A stretch of DNA of 45,136 bases from an uncultured Prochlorococcus sp. (GCA_902600395.1 CACKJL010000002.1:1-45136), one strand, 5' to 3'; positions 24,044 to 33,730 are shown, counted from the first letter of the stretch. Program-made: numbers and translations. Notes: generated by a model from the letters alone, not told the origin.

Positions 24044-26209
24044 GTGGAAGGACAAAATAAGTCGATCACGTTTGACGGACGAGAGATACGACTAACTACA
24101 GGACTATATGCTCCTCAAGCAAATGGATCAGTAATGATTGAGTGCGGTGACACATCTTTATTAGTTACAGCAACAAAAACTACAAAAAAAGATCCTTCAG
24201 ACTTTCTACCTCTGATATGCGACTATGAGGAGAAACTATATGCTGCAGGAAGAATTCCTGGTGGTTTTATGAGGAGAGAAGGCCGCCCTCCTGAAAGAGC
24301 AACATTAATCGCAAGATTGATTGACAGGCCAATGAGGCCACTTTTTCCGTCATGGATGAGAGACGAAATACAAATTGTTGCTTCTTGTCTTTCACTAGAT
24401 GAAAGAGTTCCAGCAGATGTCTTAGCTGTTACTGGGGCTTCAATAGCAACTTTACTTGGAGAGATTCCGTTCTATGGGCCAATGGCTGCTGTTAGAGTTG
24501 GTCTAATAGGAGATGATTTCATCCTAAATCCAAGTTATAGAGAAATAGAGAGAGGAGATTTAGACATCGTTGTTGCAGGTTCACCTGAAGGGATTGTCAT
24601 GATTGAGGCAGGTGCTAATCAGTTATCTGAGCAAGATACTATCGAAGCTATAGATTTTGGTTATGAAGCGGTTACTGAACTTATTAAATCGCAAGAAGAT
24701 TTACTAAAAGATTTGGGAATAAAACAGATTAAGCCATCTGCTCCTGAAGAAGATAAAACACTACCCTCTTATCTAGAGAAAAGTTGTACAAAACCAATTG
24801 AGTTAGTTTTAAAGAAATTTGATCTCTCAAAGGAAGAAAGAGATCTTGAACTCGAAAAAATAAAAGTTGAGACTCAAGATAAAATTGATTCTTTGAAAGA
24901 GGGTAACCAACTAAAAGTTCTTCTTTCAGAGAATGAAAAGTTATTAAGTTCTGACTTTAAAAAATTAACAAAAAAATTAATGAGGTCGCAAATCATAAAT
25001 GATGGGAAAAGAGTTGACGGAAGAGATCTTGACGAAGTAAGAAAAATATCAGCTTCTGCAGGAATACTTCCAAAAAGAGTTCATGGCTCTGCATTATTCC
25101 AAAGAGGTTTAACACAAGTTTTATCTACAACCACATTAGGTACTCCAAGTGATGCTCAAGAAATGGATGACTTAAATCCAAGCACTGAAAAAACTTATCT
25201 ACATCACTACAATTTTCCTCCTTTTTCAGTTGGTGAAACAAGACCAATGAGAACTCCTGGGAGAAGGGAAATTGGCCATGGTGCACTTGCAGAGAGAGCA
25301 ATAATCCCTGTATTGCCTGGCAAAGAAACATTCCCTTATGTTCTAAGAGTAGTTAGCGAGGTTTTAAGTTCCAACGGATCAACATCAATGGGTTCAGTAT
25401 GTGGAAGCACTCTTTCATTATTGGATGCAGGGGTTCCTTTGAAAGCTCTTGTAAGTGGCACTGCCATGGGCTTAATCAAAGAAGGTAAAGAAGTACGAAT
25501 TCTTACAGATATTCAAGGCATTGAAGACTTTCTTGGAGATATGGACTTCAAAGTTGCAGGTACTGATAAGGGTATAACTGCTTTACAAATGGACATGAAA
25601 ATTACAGGTTTACCAGTTTCTATTATTTCCGATGCAATTAAAAAAGCTCGTCCTGCAAGAGTACATATTTTAGAAAAAATGCAAGCGGCAATAGACAAGC
25701 CTCAAGAATCGCTTTCTCCACATGCGCCCCGACTATTGAGCTTTAGAATTGACCCTGAGCTTATAGGCACAGTTATTGGACCCGGTGGAAGAACTATTAA
25801 GGGAATCACTGAAAGAACTAATACAAAAATAGACATAGAAGATGGTGGCATTGTCACTATTGCTTCTCATGATGGAGCTGCTGCAGAAGAAGCTCAAAAG
25901 ATAATAGAAGGATTAACGCGCAAGGTTCATGAAGGTGAGATCTTCTCTGGAGTCGTAACAAGAATAATACCTATAGGTGCTTTCGTAGAAATATTACCAG
26001 GCAAAGAAGGAATGGTTCACATTTCTCAGTTATCTGAGGCAAGGGTTGAAAGAGTCGAAGATGTTGTACGTCAAGGAGATGAGGTGACAGTAAGAGTTAG
26101 AGAAATTGATAGCAGAGGAAGAATCAATCTTACATTAAGGGGTGTAGGACAAAACAATGGAATGTCTTATCCAGAACCAACCCCTACTCCAGTCGCTCCA
26201 CTAAATTAA
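24044..26209 (+). CDS. pnp: Polyribonucleotide nucleotidyltransferase (PNPase)
   Basis: PNPase degrades RNA 3' to 5' with phosphate and can add tails. The 721 aa include two RNase PH domains (about 10-220 and 320-545), with IPGGFMRREGRPPERATL in the first and catalytic acids in GDMDFKVAGTDKGITALQMD of the second. A KH domain (GTVIGPGGRTIKGI) and an S1 domain (GEIFSGVVTRIIPIGAFVEI) follow. It starts at GTG (24044). Its stop is 3 bp from the convergent cysQ stop. Confidence 0.98.
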   Translation: MEGQNKSITFDGREIRLTTGLYAPQANGSVMIECGDTSLLVTATKTTKKDPSDFLPLICDYEEKLYAAGRIPGGFMRREGRPPERATLIARLIDRPMRPLFPSWMRDEIQIVASCLSLDERVPADVLAVTGASIATLLGEIPFYGPMAAVRVGLIGDDFILNPSYREIERGDLDIVVAGSPEGIVMIEAGANQLSEQDTIEAIDFGYEAVTELIKSQEDLLKDLGIKQIKPSAPEEDKTLPSYLEKSCTKPIELVLKKFDLSKEERDLELEKIKVETQDKIDSLKEGNQLKVLLSENEKLLSSDFKKLTKKLMRSQIINDGKRVDGRDLDEVRKISASAGILPKRVHGSALFQRGLTQVLSTTTLGTPSDAQEMDDLNPSTEKTYLHHYNFPPFSVGETRPMRTPGRREIGHGALAERAIIPVLPGKETFPYVLRVVSEVLSSNGSTSMGSVCGSTLSLLDAGVPLKALVSGTAMGLIKEGKEVRILTDIQGIEDFLGDMDFKVAGTDKGITALQMDMKITGLPVSIISDAIKKARPARVHILEKMQAAIDKPQESLSPHAPRLLSFRIDPELIGTVIGPGGRTIKGITERTNTKIDIEDGGIVTIASHDGAAAEEAQKIIEGLTRKVHEGEIFSGVVTRIIPIGAFVEILPGKEGMVHISQLSEARVERVEDVVRQGDEVTVRVREIDSRGRINLTLRGVGQNNGMSYPEPTPTPVAPLN

Positions 26210-26211
26210 AA

Positions 26212-27111
26212 CTAAAGAGGATAAATTCTATTATCCTCAATAATTTTTTTTATTTCGAGACAAATCCTCCCGTGAGTTTCCCTATTACTTGTTGCGACTA
26301 TAACACCCCCTTGTTGAAAACTAGTTTGTCCATAAGTTAGTTCTTGATTATCTAAATTTGTAATTGCTCCGCCTGCTGCTTTTAAAATAGATTCTGGTGC
26401 AGCAAAATCCCAGTCTTTTGGTGAGCTTTTCCCCGGTAAACTTAGACAAATATAGATATCACTTTCTCCTCTAACTATAGATGCAATTTTGCAGCCAATG
26501 CTTCCCATAATTTCGACTTTGCGGAAATTAATTTTTTGAATTAAATTTCTTAAAATCTCATTCCCATGATTTTTACTTGTGACTAAAGTCATTTCTTTGA
26601 GATTCATATTTTTTAAGAGATTTGGTTTAAATTGTGTACCATCTCTTTTTTCACACCATGTTTTTTTTCCATCTGCAATCCATAATTGATTTTTTTCTGG
26701 AATCAAAACGAACCCAATACATGGTTTTTGTTTAAAGTTCAATGCCAAATGCATTGCATAGTTTCCTGTTCCCTGGATGTAATCTTTCGTTCCATCAAGA
26801 GGATCAAGAACCCAAACCCAATCATTCTTAGAAAAAAATGTTTTTGAAGTTTTAACATTTTCTTCACTCAAAATATCCCAGTTTATATTTTTATATTTTT
26901 CATTTATACTTTTAATAATTATTTCATTAACTTTTAAATCAGCTAAAGTTACAGGATCGTCTTCATTATCATTCTTTAGTATATTTTTTTTATCATCCGA
27001 ATTTTCTAACAATTTAGAGTAATAAAGCAAAATATCTGCTGCTTGCCAGCTGAAAATTCTTATATCATCGATAAGATTATTAATATCTACACCAGAAGGT
27101 AATTTAATCAT
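26212..27111 (-). CDS. cysQ: 3'(2'),5'-bisphosphate nucleotidase (CysQ/inositol monophosphatase fold)
   Basis: This 299-aa Mg-dependent phosphatase of the inositol monophosphatase superfamily probably removes the phosphate from PAP left by sulfate assimilation. Metal-site motifs are present: WVLDPLDGTKDYIQGTGNYA (Asp-Pro-Leu-Asp-Gly-Thr) and KDWDFAAPESILKAAGGAI near the C-terminus. The first glutamate lies in ILSEENV. Length and motifs also allow a broader inositol or fructose bisphosphatase. It is convergent with pnp and divergent from rsmI, with 3 bp between start codons, so the two promoters must overlap the opposite genes. Confidence 0.88.
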   Translation of the reverse strand: MIKLPSGVDINNLIDDIRIFSWQAADILLYYSKLLENSDDKKNILKNDNEDDPVTLADLKVNEIIIKSINEKYKNINWDILSEENVKTSKTFFSKNDWVWVLDPLDGTKDYIQGTGNYAMHLALNFKQKPCIGFVLIPEKNQLWIADGKKTWCEKRDGTQFKPNLLKNMNLKEMTLVTSKNHGNEILRNLIQKINFRKVEIMGSIGCKIASIVRGESDIYICLSLPGKSSPKDWDFAAPESILKAAGGAITNLDNQELTYGQTSFQQGGVIVATSNRETHGRICLEIKKIIEDNRIYPL

Positions 27112-27114
27112 TAA

Positions 27115-27978
27115 ATGAATAATAATTCCTCATTATCCCATAGAAAAGAAGAACCCGAAAATGGCGTTTTGTATATAGTTGGAACGCCAATTGGTAATTT
27201 AAATGATATTTCCCAAAGAGCATTAAATATTCTTAAAAAAGTTTCTTTGGTTGCTTGTGAAGATACAAGACAAACAAAAAAATTAATGAACAAGTTTAAT
27301 ATTTCAAATAAACTTATAAGTTTTAATAAACATAATTCTCCAAGTAAAATTCCAAATATTGTAAAAGATCTTAAAAAAGGAAAATCTATAGCAATCGTAA
27401 GTGATGCTGGTTTGCCTGGAATTTGCGATCCAGGAGAATATATCACTAAGTTTGTAAAATCAGAAGGATTAGATATAGTATGCATCCCTGGAGCATGTGC
27501 TGCATTAACAGCACTTGTTTCAAGTGGATTACCCTCTTCAAGTTTTGTATTTGAAGGCTTTCTTCCTAGAAAGAGAATTGACAAAGAAAAAATTCTTTTA
27601 GAAATTAGTAAAAATGAAAAGACAACTATTATTTACGAATCACCTAAACGACTTAAAAAATTATTAAAGGAATTACTTGAATTTTGTGGAGGTGATCGTG
27701 AAATAATCGTAGCTAGAGAATTAACAAAGAAATTTGAAGAACATGTTGGAAATAATATTAATGAAGTAATAGAATACTTTGATAGTGAGAATGTAATTGG
27801 AGAGATAACAATCGTTTTAAAAGGAATAAACAAAAATAGAGATTTGAAAGTTGATAAATTTAGTATGAAAAAAGATCTTAACGATTTAATAAATGCGGGT
27901 TTAAGTTTGTCAGCAGCATCTAAATACTTAGCCAAGAAAAATGGAGTAAAGAAAAGCGAAATTTATAATTTGATTTAA
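27115..27978 (+). CDS. rsmI: 16S rRNA (cytidine-1402-2'-O) methyltransferase RsmI
   Basis: The 287-aa enzyme methylates the ribose of C1402 in 16S rRNA using SAM. It has the tetrapyrrole-methylase-type fold: GVLYIVGTPIGNLNDISQRA (about 17-36), SLVACEDTRQTKKLM, and IAIVSDAGLPGICDPGEYI (about 92-110). The C-terminal helical part EKDLNDLINAGLSLSAASKYLAK-like is usual for RsmI. The start ATG is 4 bp from the cysQ start on the other strand. A small membrane protein gene follows after 25 bp. Confidence 0.96.
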   Translation: MNNNSSLSHRKEEPENGVLYIVGTPIGNLNDISQRALNILKKVSLVACEDTRQTKKLMNKFNISNKLISFNKHNSPSKIPNIVKDLKKGKSIAIVSDAGLPGICDPGEYITKFVKSEGLDIVCIPGACAALTALVSSGLPSSSFVFEGFLPRKRIDKEKILLEISKNEKTTIIYESPKRLKKLLKELLEFCGGDREIIVARELTKKFEEHVGNNINEVIEYFDSENVIGEITIVLKGINKNRDLKVDKFSMKKDLNDLINAGLSLSAASKYLAKKNGVKKSEIYNLI

Positions 27979-28003
27979 GATTTAAGATAGAGTACTAAAT
28001 AAT

Positions 28004-28222
28004 ATGAGTTTCTTAATAAAAAAACTTTTCTTAGCATTAATTTTCAACTCTTGTTTATTTATAGTCTTATTTATTGGAATACAAAATAGTTCAAATAAGA
28101 ACAAAGTAGACCTATTAATAGATGAAACAATTGAACTTCCAATAAGTTTTATAGTAGGTTCAAGTTTTATATTAGGTTCTATTTTTGGAAGCTTTCTAAT
28201 TCTCGATATGGATAATAAATAA
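28004..28222 (+). CDS. Small two-helix membrane protein (LapA-like)
   Basis: The 72-aa product has two transmembrane helices (about 8-26 and 47-67). The second contains LPISFIVGSSFILGSIFGSFLI, like the LapA/DUF1049 pattern (LPL...GxxxGxxxG). Between them is a short acidic loop. It follows rsmI on the same strand and may be co-transcribed. Its end faces the convergent HTH gene with a 7-bp gap. The family call is tentative. Confidence 0.65.
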   Translation: MSFLIKKLFLALIFNSCLFIVLFIGIQNSSNKNKVDLLIDETIELPISFIVGSSFILGSIFGSFLILDMDNK

Positions 28223-28229
28223 AAACTGA

Positions 28230-28919
28230 TCAAAGAGCTATTAAATTTTCAGCACAAACAATTCTTGAAATTCCCTTATCAAGTAGAACAGGAGCTGCGA
28301 TTCTAAAAACATCAGTATTTGGGACCTTAAGTACCTTTTGATCCTTATTACAAGATTTTTTAGCTAGATTCAAATCAAAAAATATTTCTATAGTTTTTCT
28401 ATTTAAATCATCTTTAGGTAAGAATTCCCACTCTGGGAAATCTTTTAATAATTTTATTTCTAACTCAATTTTTTTATCTACAACCATATATACAACTTTT
28501 GGGAAATCAATCTCGGATATTGAAATAGATGATAAATCTTTCTGTTTTGAATTATCAATCTCGCAATCAATTGGTGCTAACTCAACAAAAAAAGGTGCAT
28601 CGGTAAATTTTTCCTGATTTGAGTTTAATTCATTGATAGTTTTTTCTTGATTTAATGTTTTGTTTAATGAAACATCATCTCTATTTTCAATTAACTTTGG
28701 TTTATCAGTTTTCGCCTTTTTGATCCCATTAAATTTCTTATTTTTAAGATTAAAAGTTTTTACTTTAAGAAATTCTTCATTACCCAATAAAGATTTTAAT
28801 TGCCTTGTTATGGTGGCTATGGTGAAATTATAAATTTTAGAGATATCTTTTATATCCTTACCTGTTTTAAATAAGTTTAAAATTTCCTTTTTTTGGGATT
28901 CATTAACTTTTCTAGACAC
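28230..28919 (-). CDS. HTH-containing protein of unknown function
   Basis: This 229-aa protein starts with a helix-turn-helix (about 7-45): KKEILNLFKTGKDIKDIS and NFTIATITRQLKSLLG, like the HTH of resolvases and IS-type regulators. A low-complexity Lys/Asn linker (about 55-100) follows. The C-terminal domain (about 140-229) includes FPKVVYMVVDKKIELEIKL, WEFLPKDDLNRKTIEIFFD and LLDKGISRIVCAENLIAL. I do not know this domain, but its motifs look conserved. No catalytic serine-recombinase domain is present. It lies at the border between core genes and the glycan island, so it may be a regulator. Confidence 0.65.
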   Translation of the reverse strand: MSRKVNESQKKEILNLFKTGKDIKDISKIYNFTIATITRQLKSLLGNEEFLKVKTFNLKNKKFNGIKKAKTDKPKLIENRDDVSLNKTLNQEKTINELNSNQEKFTDAPFFVELAPIDCEIDNSKQKDLSSISISEIDFPKVVYMVVDKKIELEIKLLKDFPEWEFLPKDDLNRKTIEIFFDLNLAKKSCNKDQKVLKVPNTDVFRIAAPVLLDKGISRIVCAENLIAL

Positions 28920-29472
28920 TAAAATCTTTTAAAAATTTATAATATATAATAATACACCTTATAAAAAATATAAACTTTTTTAGATTATTCCCTTGATTTA
29001 GAAAATTTATTAAATAACAAAAACATAATTTAACTCATAAAATATTTTGTAATTTAAAATTATAGTTTGGTAAACAGCATAAATAATTTCAAATCTGCAG
29101 CATAAATAATACCAGAAATTTTTTTTGAGGAATATTGAGGAATTGTTTTAATAAAAATATTTATTCTTTGTAATTCTTTTTCAATAAGAACTAATTAGAT
29201 CTATGAAAAGGTTATTCTAAAAATATGTTCTAGTTTTTTCAGCAAAGTGCGGATTTATATCCATAAAATTAATTTCTGAAAAAATAATTACCTTGATTTA
29301 TTTTAAATCCTTAGCAGGGTTAGTTTGGTAAAGATTTTTCTATTTAGTATTTATAAAAACTTATATTTGATTTAAATTAATAAACTTGATTGATTAACGA
29401 ATTAGAAAAAATACTAAACTTTTTTTCTTTTAAAAGATTTTAATAAAATCCTTTTTCTATTATATTTTTTTA
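28920..29472. other. 553-bp gene-free AT-rich stretch at the island border
   Basis: I find no open frame with coding character and no tRNA. A 13-bp direct repeat CAGCATAAATAAT occurs at 29075-29087 and 29098-29110, and GAGGAAT is repeated near 29130-29145. AGTTTGGTAAA occurs near 29065 and again near 29322. The stretch separates the HTH gene from the first island gene and must hold the HTH promoter and the exporter's 3' end. Confidence 0.6.
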
Positions 29473-31239
29473 TCATAGGATATCCTTAGGTTCGTGTACT
29501 GAAACTATGGATCCATTTTCAATAGAAATTATTTTATCACAATTTTTTAATGTACTATGCCTATGAGCTATTGATATTATTGTAATATTTTTACTAATAT
29601 TATCGATGCATTTCATTAGTGATAATTCGGTTTTATTATCTAATGCACTAGTAGCCTCATCAAAAATTATAATTTCTGATTCTTTATATAAAGCCCGTGC
29701 TATTCCTATTCGTTGGCGTTGACCTCCACTTAATTTAATACCTCTTTCTCCAATTACCGTAGAATAGCCATTCTCTAAAGATTCAATAAATTCATGAATT
29801 TGTGCTTTTTTTGCAGCTTCTTTAACTTTGCTAAAAGAAATTAAATTATCTTCAATACCAAATGCAATGTTTTCTTTTATAGTGCCATCAGTTAAAAATA
29901 TATTTTGTGGAACATGAGAAATATTATTCATCCATCTTTGGATCCTATCTGGATAATCACGATGATGAATATCTTTACCATCAACATATATTTTACCCAG
30001 TGAAGGTTTTAATAATCCCATTATCAAATCAGCAGTAGTGGTTTTGCCACTCCCAGTTTTTCCAATAATGCCTATTTTTTGACCTTTGAAAATTTCGAAA
30101 TTTAAATTTGAAATAATACTTCTACCTTGATTATTATAGTTGAAATATATTGAATCCAATCTGATTGATTTTTTGAATAAAATTGGTTCGTTTCTTGTTT
30201 TTGTTTTATTTATTACTTTCAAATCTAACATTTTCAGGACATATTCTATATCTGCTGTAGAAGCTCTTAAATTGGCCCATGAAGAATAAACCCTTTGAAT
30301 ATTAGGCAATAACCTTTGCAGTCCAAGTGCAAAACTGCCAAGCAAAACTAATATTGAACTATTATCGATATTTTCATTTTTAAAAGTTAATAAGCATACA
30401 AAAGCTATTAAAACCAAAATAATGCACTCAATAGCATATCTTGGAAATTCTGCTATAAATTCATTTTTAGCACTATTTTTTCTGATAATATTATCAAAAT
30501 CCTTAATTTGATTAACATAAATATTTTGATTAGATTCCAATAGAATACTTCTAATAGAGCCAAGGCTTTCTTGTATTAATTTTATTTTTTTTCCTGAAGC
30601 CAAAGCAATTTTTTTGCTATTAGTTGTTATCCTTCTATTTAAATTTTTACCTATAAAAAAATATATTAAAGAAAGTATTGAAATTAATATAAATGTTAAT
30701 TTTGGATTTATAAAAATTATTCCTATAGAAATTAAAATAGAAAGTATTACATTAGATACTAAATTTAGTGCACTTGTAATACCTCTTACTGCATCACCAA
30801 TATATTTAGTATTTGCAGCGATTATTTCGCTTGAGTTTGTATTAATGTGATAAAAATATTCCTGATAAATTATATTAGAGAAAATTTTAATATTTAAATC
30901 AGTACCTATTAATGCGGCGATCTTAAGGTTCATACTTATATTTAACAATCTTAGAAATGTTGATAAAATAATGCTTATGACAAAAAAAACTAATATGTAA
31001 AAATAAATTTCTTCATTAAGTGGAATGGATAAAAGCTTTGATAAAAATATTGATATTTTATAATTTGATAAAGTATTCGGGGAACTTATTACTGCTAAAA
31101 ATGGTAGTAAAGAGCTAATAGTTAATAATTCAGATAATCCACTAATTAGTGAAAGAAAAATAATACCAAAAATTTGTTTTTTTCTTTTTTTTGAGAGGTA
31201 ACTCCAGAAACCTAATATACTTAAATCGGAATTAAACAT
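29473..31239 (-). CDS. ABC transporter with fused permease and ATPase (PglK/MsbA-like)
   Basis: The 588-aa half-transporter has six hydrophobic helices (about 20-320) followed by an ATPase domain. The domain shows Walker A GKTGSGKTT, Q-loop VPQNIFL, signature LSGGQRQR, Walker B IIIFDEATSALD and H-loop SIAHRHST. The N-terminal opening (LSLISGLSELLTISSLLPFLAVIS) matches flippases like PglK that turn over lipid-linked oligosaccharides. It works as a homodimer in the inner membrane. As part of a glycan island it probably exports lipid-linked glycan. It is divergent from pseF. Confidence 0.9.
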   Translation of the reverse strand: MFNSDLSILGFWSYLSKKRKKQIFGIIFLSLISGLSELLTISSLLPFLAVISSPNTLSNYKISIFLSKLLSIPLNEEIYFYILVFFVISIILSTFLRLLNISMNLKIAALIGTDLNIKIFSNIIYQEYFYHINTNSSEIIAANTKYIGDAVRGITSALNLVSNVILSILISIGIIFINPKLTFILISILSLIYFFIGKNLNRRITTNSKKIALASGKKIKLIQESLGSIRSILLESNQNIYVNQIKDFDNIIRKNSAKNEFIAEFPRYAIECIILVLIAFVCLLTFKNENIDNSSILVLLGSFALGLQRLLPNIQRVYSSWANLRASTADIEYVLKMLDLKVINKTKTRNEPILFKKSIRLDSIYFNYNNQGRSIISNLNFEIFKGQKIGIIGKTGSGKTTTADLIMGLLKPSLGKIYVDGKDIHHRDYPDRIQRWMNNISHVPQNIFLTDGTIKENIAFGIEDNLISFSKVKEAAKKAQIHEFIESLENGYSTVIGERGIKLSGGQRQRIGIARALYKESEIIIFDEATSALDNKTELSLMKCIDNISKNITIISIAHRHSTLKNCDKIISIENGSIVSVHEPKDIL

Positions 31240-31394
31240 TTACTCTATTAATCAAATAACCTATTACTTTTAAATAGTTTAATTTAACTAATATAACCAT
31301 ATGTAAATAAAAAATCTTTTCTTATTAAATTATTAGGTAAAGTTTATAACTTAATGATTCATGCTGGTTGCATTGAAAAACATACTTATTAATA

Positions 31395-32096
31395 ATGTCT
31401 ATTAGAGAAACTGTTTGTATTATTCCTGCAAGGAGCGGAAGTAAAAGAATAAAAAATAAAAATATAAAGCCTTTTAAAGGCAAACCCATGATCGAAAGAG
31501 CAATTGAGATCGCTAAATTGAGTAAACTATTTGATGACATAATTGTCACAACAAATGACCCTGAAACTTCTCGAATTGCTTTAAATGCAGGTGCTTCAGT
31601 GCCATTCATGAGACCTGAAAATTTATCAGATGATTTTACAGGAACCTCTGCTGTAATAATTCATGCCATAAAACAGATAGAAAAAAATAATAAAAACTAT
31701 AGTTACGTCTGCTGTATTTATCCATGTACCCCTTTTTTAGAGGTTGAAGACTTGCAAATAACTTTTAATATGCTTGTTAATGGCAATAAAAAATTTGTAT
31801 ATCCCATAAGTAAATATGAAACTCCAATTCAAAGGGCTTTAGAGAGGAATGAAGATGGTAGTGTTAATTTAATAAATCCTAAACATTTTTCTACTCGAAC
31901 TCAAGATCTTGAGCCAAGATATTTTGATAGTGGCTCTTTTTACTGGGGACAAAAGTCTGCATGGTTAAACAATTTGAATATTCTTGCTGAAGGAAATACT
32001 TATATAGTTCCATCTTGGAGGACAATTGATATAGATACAGAAGATGACTGGAAAAGAGCTGAAATAATATCAGATGTGATAAAAAATATAATTTGA
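31395..32096 (+). CDS. pseF: CMP-sugar synthetase, PseF/NeuA type
   Basis: The 233-aa cytidylyltransferase activates a nonulosonic acid (pseudaminic acid by closest resemblance) with CTP. Key motifs are IIPARSGSKRIKNKNIKPF (about 9-27) and GKPMIERAI, then DDIIVTTNDPETSRIA, VPFMRPENLSDDFTGT and FDSGSFYWG. These are closer to PseF than to NeuA as I remember them. No other pseudaminate or sialate synthesis gene (pseB, C, I, neuB) is in the window, so those would lie beyond the right edge or elsewhere. Its 3' end begins the duplicated segment described under repeats. Confidence 0.85.
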   Translation: MSIRETVCIIPARSGSKRIKNKNIKPFKGKPMIERAIEIAKLSKLFDDIIVTTNDPETSRIALNAGASVPFMRPENLSDDFTGTSAVIIHAIKQIEKNNKNYSYVCCIYPCTPFLEVEDLQITFNMLVNGNKKFVYPISKYETPIQRALERNEDGSVNLINPKHFSTRTQDLEPRYFDSGSFYWGQKSAWLNNLNILAEGNTYIVPSWRTIDIDTEDDWKRAEIISDVIKNII

Positions 32097-32217
32097 CAAA
32101 AATTATAATTAATCAATTTTTTATATAAAATTCGAAATAAATATTTAATTAATTATGAAGAAAATATTATTTCTAGATCTTGATTTCGATTTACTTAACA
32201 AAAATCTGATTAGTTGA
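32090..32217 (+). repeat. Left copy of cassette-flanking direct repeat
   Basis: This segment aligns without gaps to 37822-37949 at a constant offset of 5732 bp. By hand count about 98 of 123 positions agree, and 36 of the first 40. It covers the pseF stop, the intergenic sequence (including TTAATCAATTTTT and AAATATTTAAT) and the first 20 codons of a capsule-gene relic. The two copies bracket the VOC to DUF4910 gene block. Confidence 0.8.
32155..32217 (+). pseudogene. 20-codon relic of capsule-synthesis gene
   Basis: ATG (32155) starts MKKILFLDLDFDLLNKNLIS and then meets TGA. It matches the N-terminus of the intact gene at 37887 (MTKILFVDLDFDVIDKSLL). Only weak similarity continues past the stop, up to about 32230. 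It is a dead 5' fragment of a second copy. The ATG lines up with the TTG of the intact gene, which supports that TTG as its start. The following bases to 32327 hold nothing I can identify. Confidence 0.75.
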
Positions 32218-32327
32218 AAGATTTTAATTTTCTAAATATCAGGAATAAATGATCTATTGCCGTAATAAAGAATATTTGATATTGAATTTTATATTAAAAC
32301 CTTCAATTAATTTAATTTTTTGGAAAT

Positions 32328-32732
32328 TTATTTATCGCTTAATAGTTCGATTATTCCAATGGGGGTATTTATAAAAGAAACTAATCTGTTTTGAAATAGT
32401 AAAGCAGGCGTAGGTTTAACTATAACAAATCCGCCACTTTTTTTTAATTGATTTATTTTTGCATTAATATCATCTACTTCGTAGCAGAAATGATAGAGTG
32501 TTATTCCTTTCTTAATCAAGGAATTGACAACTGGTCCTTCAACAAGTTCTATTGCTATTCCATTATTAATTTCTAAAAGCTTCAAATTTGCATTTAAATT
32601 TGGATCCCAAATGGGACCTAATGAATTTATTACGTCATGAGTATTTCTTACAAATTCGTCTGCCTTTTTAATATTTTTTGTAGCTATACCTAAGTGATTT
32701 AATTTCAATTTTTTAAGGACCTTAAACTTCAA
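32328..32732 (-). CDS. VOC-superfamily (glyoxalase fold) protein
   Basis: The 134-aa protein has two beta-alpha-beta-beta-beta modules. The first starts LKLNHLGIATKNIKKADEFV with His12 as metal ligand. The second has LYHFCYEVDDINAKINQLKK, and the C-terminal strand GIIELL supplies a Glu ligand. The pattern is nearest methylmalonyl-CoA epimerase-like VOC proteins. It is the only minus-strand gene in the block between the two repeat copies. Its substrate is unknown; epimerisation of an acyl thioester is one option given the neighbouring FkbH and ACP. Confidence 0.75.
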   Translation of the reverse strand: MKFKVLKKLKLNHLGIATKNIKKADEFVRNTHDVINSLGPIWDPNLNANLKLLEINNGIAIELVEGPVVNSLIKKGITLYHFCYEVDDINAKINQLKKSGGFVIVKPTPALLFQNRLVSFINTPIGIIELLSDK

Positions 32733-32935
32733 TAATAATCTTAAAAGAAAATTGAAATCAAATATTTAAAAATTTAATACAAAAAAAAATTTCATTGACA
32801 ATCAATAGGAAATTTAGAATTTATAAAGTTGGTTTAAAAAATAAATTTTTTATTTTAAATTTTGATCTTTATTTAAAGAATTTAGTTGAATGTTATATTT
32901 TATAAAATATTCATAAATTATTTCTATATAAAACA

Positions 32936-33712
32936 ATGAAAGATCTTAATAAAGATTTATCCTTAACAATTAATGATTTTGCAAAATTGACTTCCAAATC
33001 TCCAATAGCAATACATTTAAATCCATCAGGATTAATAAGATTGGGCAATAATAATAAAAATCGTTTTGAAGTCTTTAGGAAGTTTATTCTTTCTGTTGAA
33101 AATCTTGGTGGAAATATTTTAATTCCTACTTTTTCCTATTCTTTCGTAGATAAAGAATCAATTTTTGATGTTTATAATACACCTTCTAAATTAGAAAATA
33201 TTTCAGAAAATCTAAGAAAATTAAATCCAGAGAAAAGGAGTTTTGATCCAATGTTTTCATATTTAATGTATGGAAATTTTTTTGATAAAAGACATAAAGA
33301 AGTGCATGATTTTGATACTTTTGGAGATGGTGGTTTAATTGATGATATTTTCAAAGCAAACGGATACTTATGTGCAATAGGAGGCGTTTTAGAACATTTA
33401 ACAGAGCTTCATTATATTGAAAAAATGTTAGGTATTAATTATCGTATGGACAAAAAATTTTACGGAAAGACTATAGATTTACAAGGCTTATCTCATAATC
33501 AAGCAATTACTTTCTTTTGCAGAGATCTTGATTCAGATTATAGTTCTTCATTTTTAAAATTTAAAAATGATATAAGATCTTCAAATTCCCTTATTAATAT
33601 TTATGTACAAGGTTATAGAATGCGTTTAGAAGCTATAAGATTTAGGGATTGCTTCGACTTTTTGAAATTCCAAATATCTAATAACTCGAAATATTGTTGG
33701 AGTGTAGAATAG
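32936..33712 (+). CDS. AAC(3)-family N-acyltransferase
   Basis: The 258-aa protein resembles aminoglycoside 3-N-acetyltransferases (Antibiotic_NAT): PIAIHLNPSGL and LGGNILIPTFSYSF (about 60-73), FDVYNTPSKLENISENLRKL, RSFDPMFSYLMYG (about 102-114), and a His-containing LTELHYIEKM late in the protein (about 154-163). Members in polysaccharide clusters are thought to acylate amino sugars rather than give resistance. Its position before FkbH and an ACP suggests the acyl donor could be an acyl-ACP. The 203 bp upstream, to the VOC gene start, is AT-rich promoter-like sequence. Confidence 0.8.
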   Translation: MKDLNKDLSLTINDFAKLTSKSPIAIHLNPSGLIRLGNNNKNRFEVFRKFILSVENLGGNILIPTFSYSFVDKESIFDVYNTPSKLENISENLRKLNPEKRSFDPMFSYLMYGNFFDKRHKEVHDFDTFGDGGLIDDIFKANGYLCAIGGVLEHLTELHYIEKMLGINYRMDKKFYGKTIDLQGLSHNQAITFFCRDLDSDYSSSFLKFKNDIRSSNSLINIYVQGYRMRLEAIRFRDCFDFLKFQISNNSKYCWSVE

Positions 33713-33730
33713 TTTTTATTTGTTTAATTA

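Noticed and set aside
27111..27584. 157-aa minus-strand frame inside rsmI
   Set aside because: It mirrors the rsmI coding strand and is low-complexity hydrophobic; rsmI is certain.
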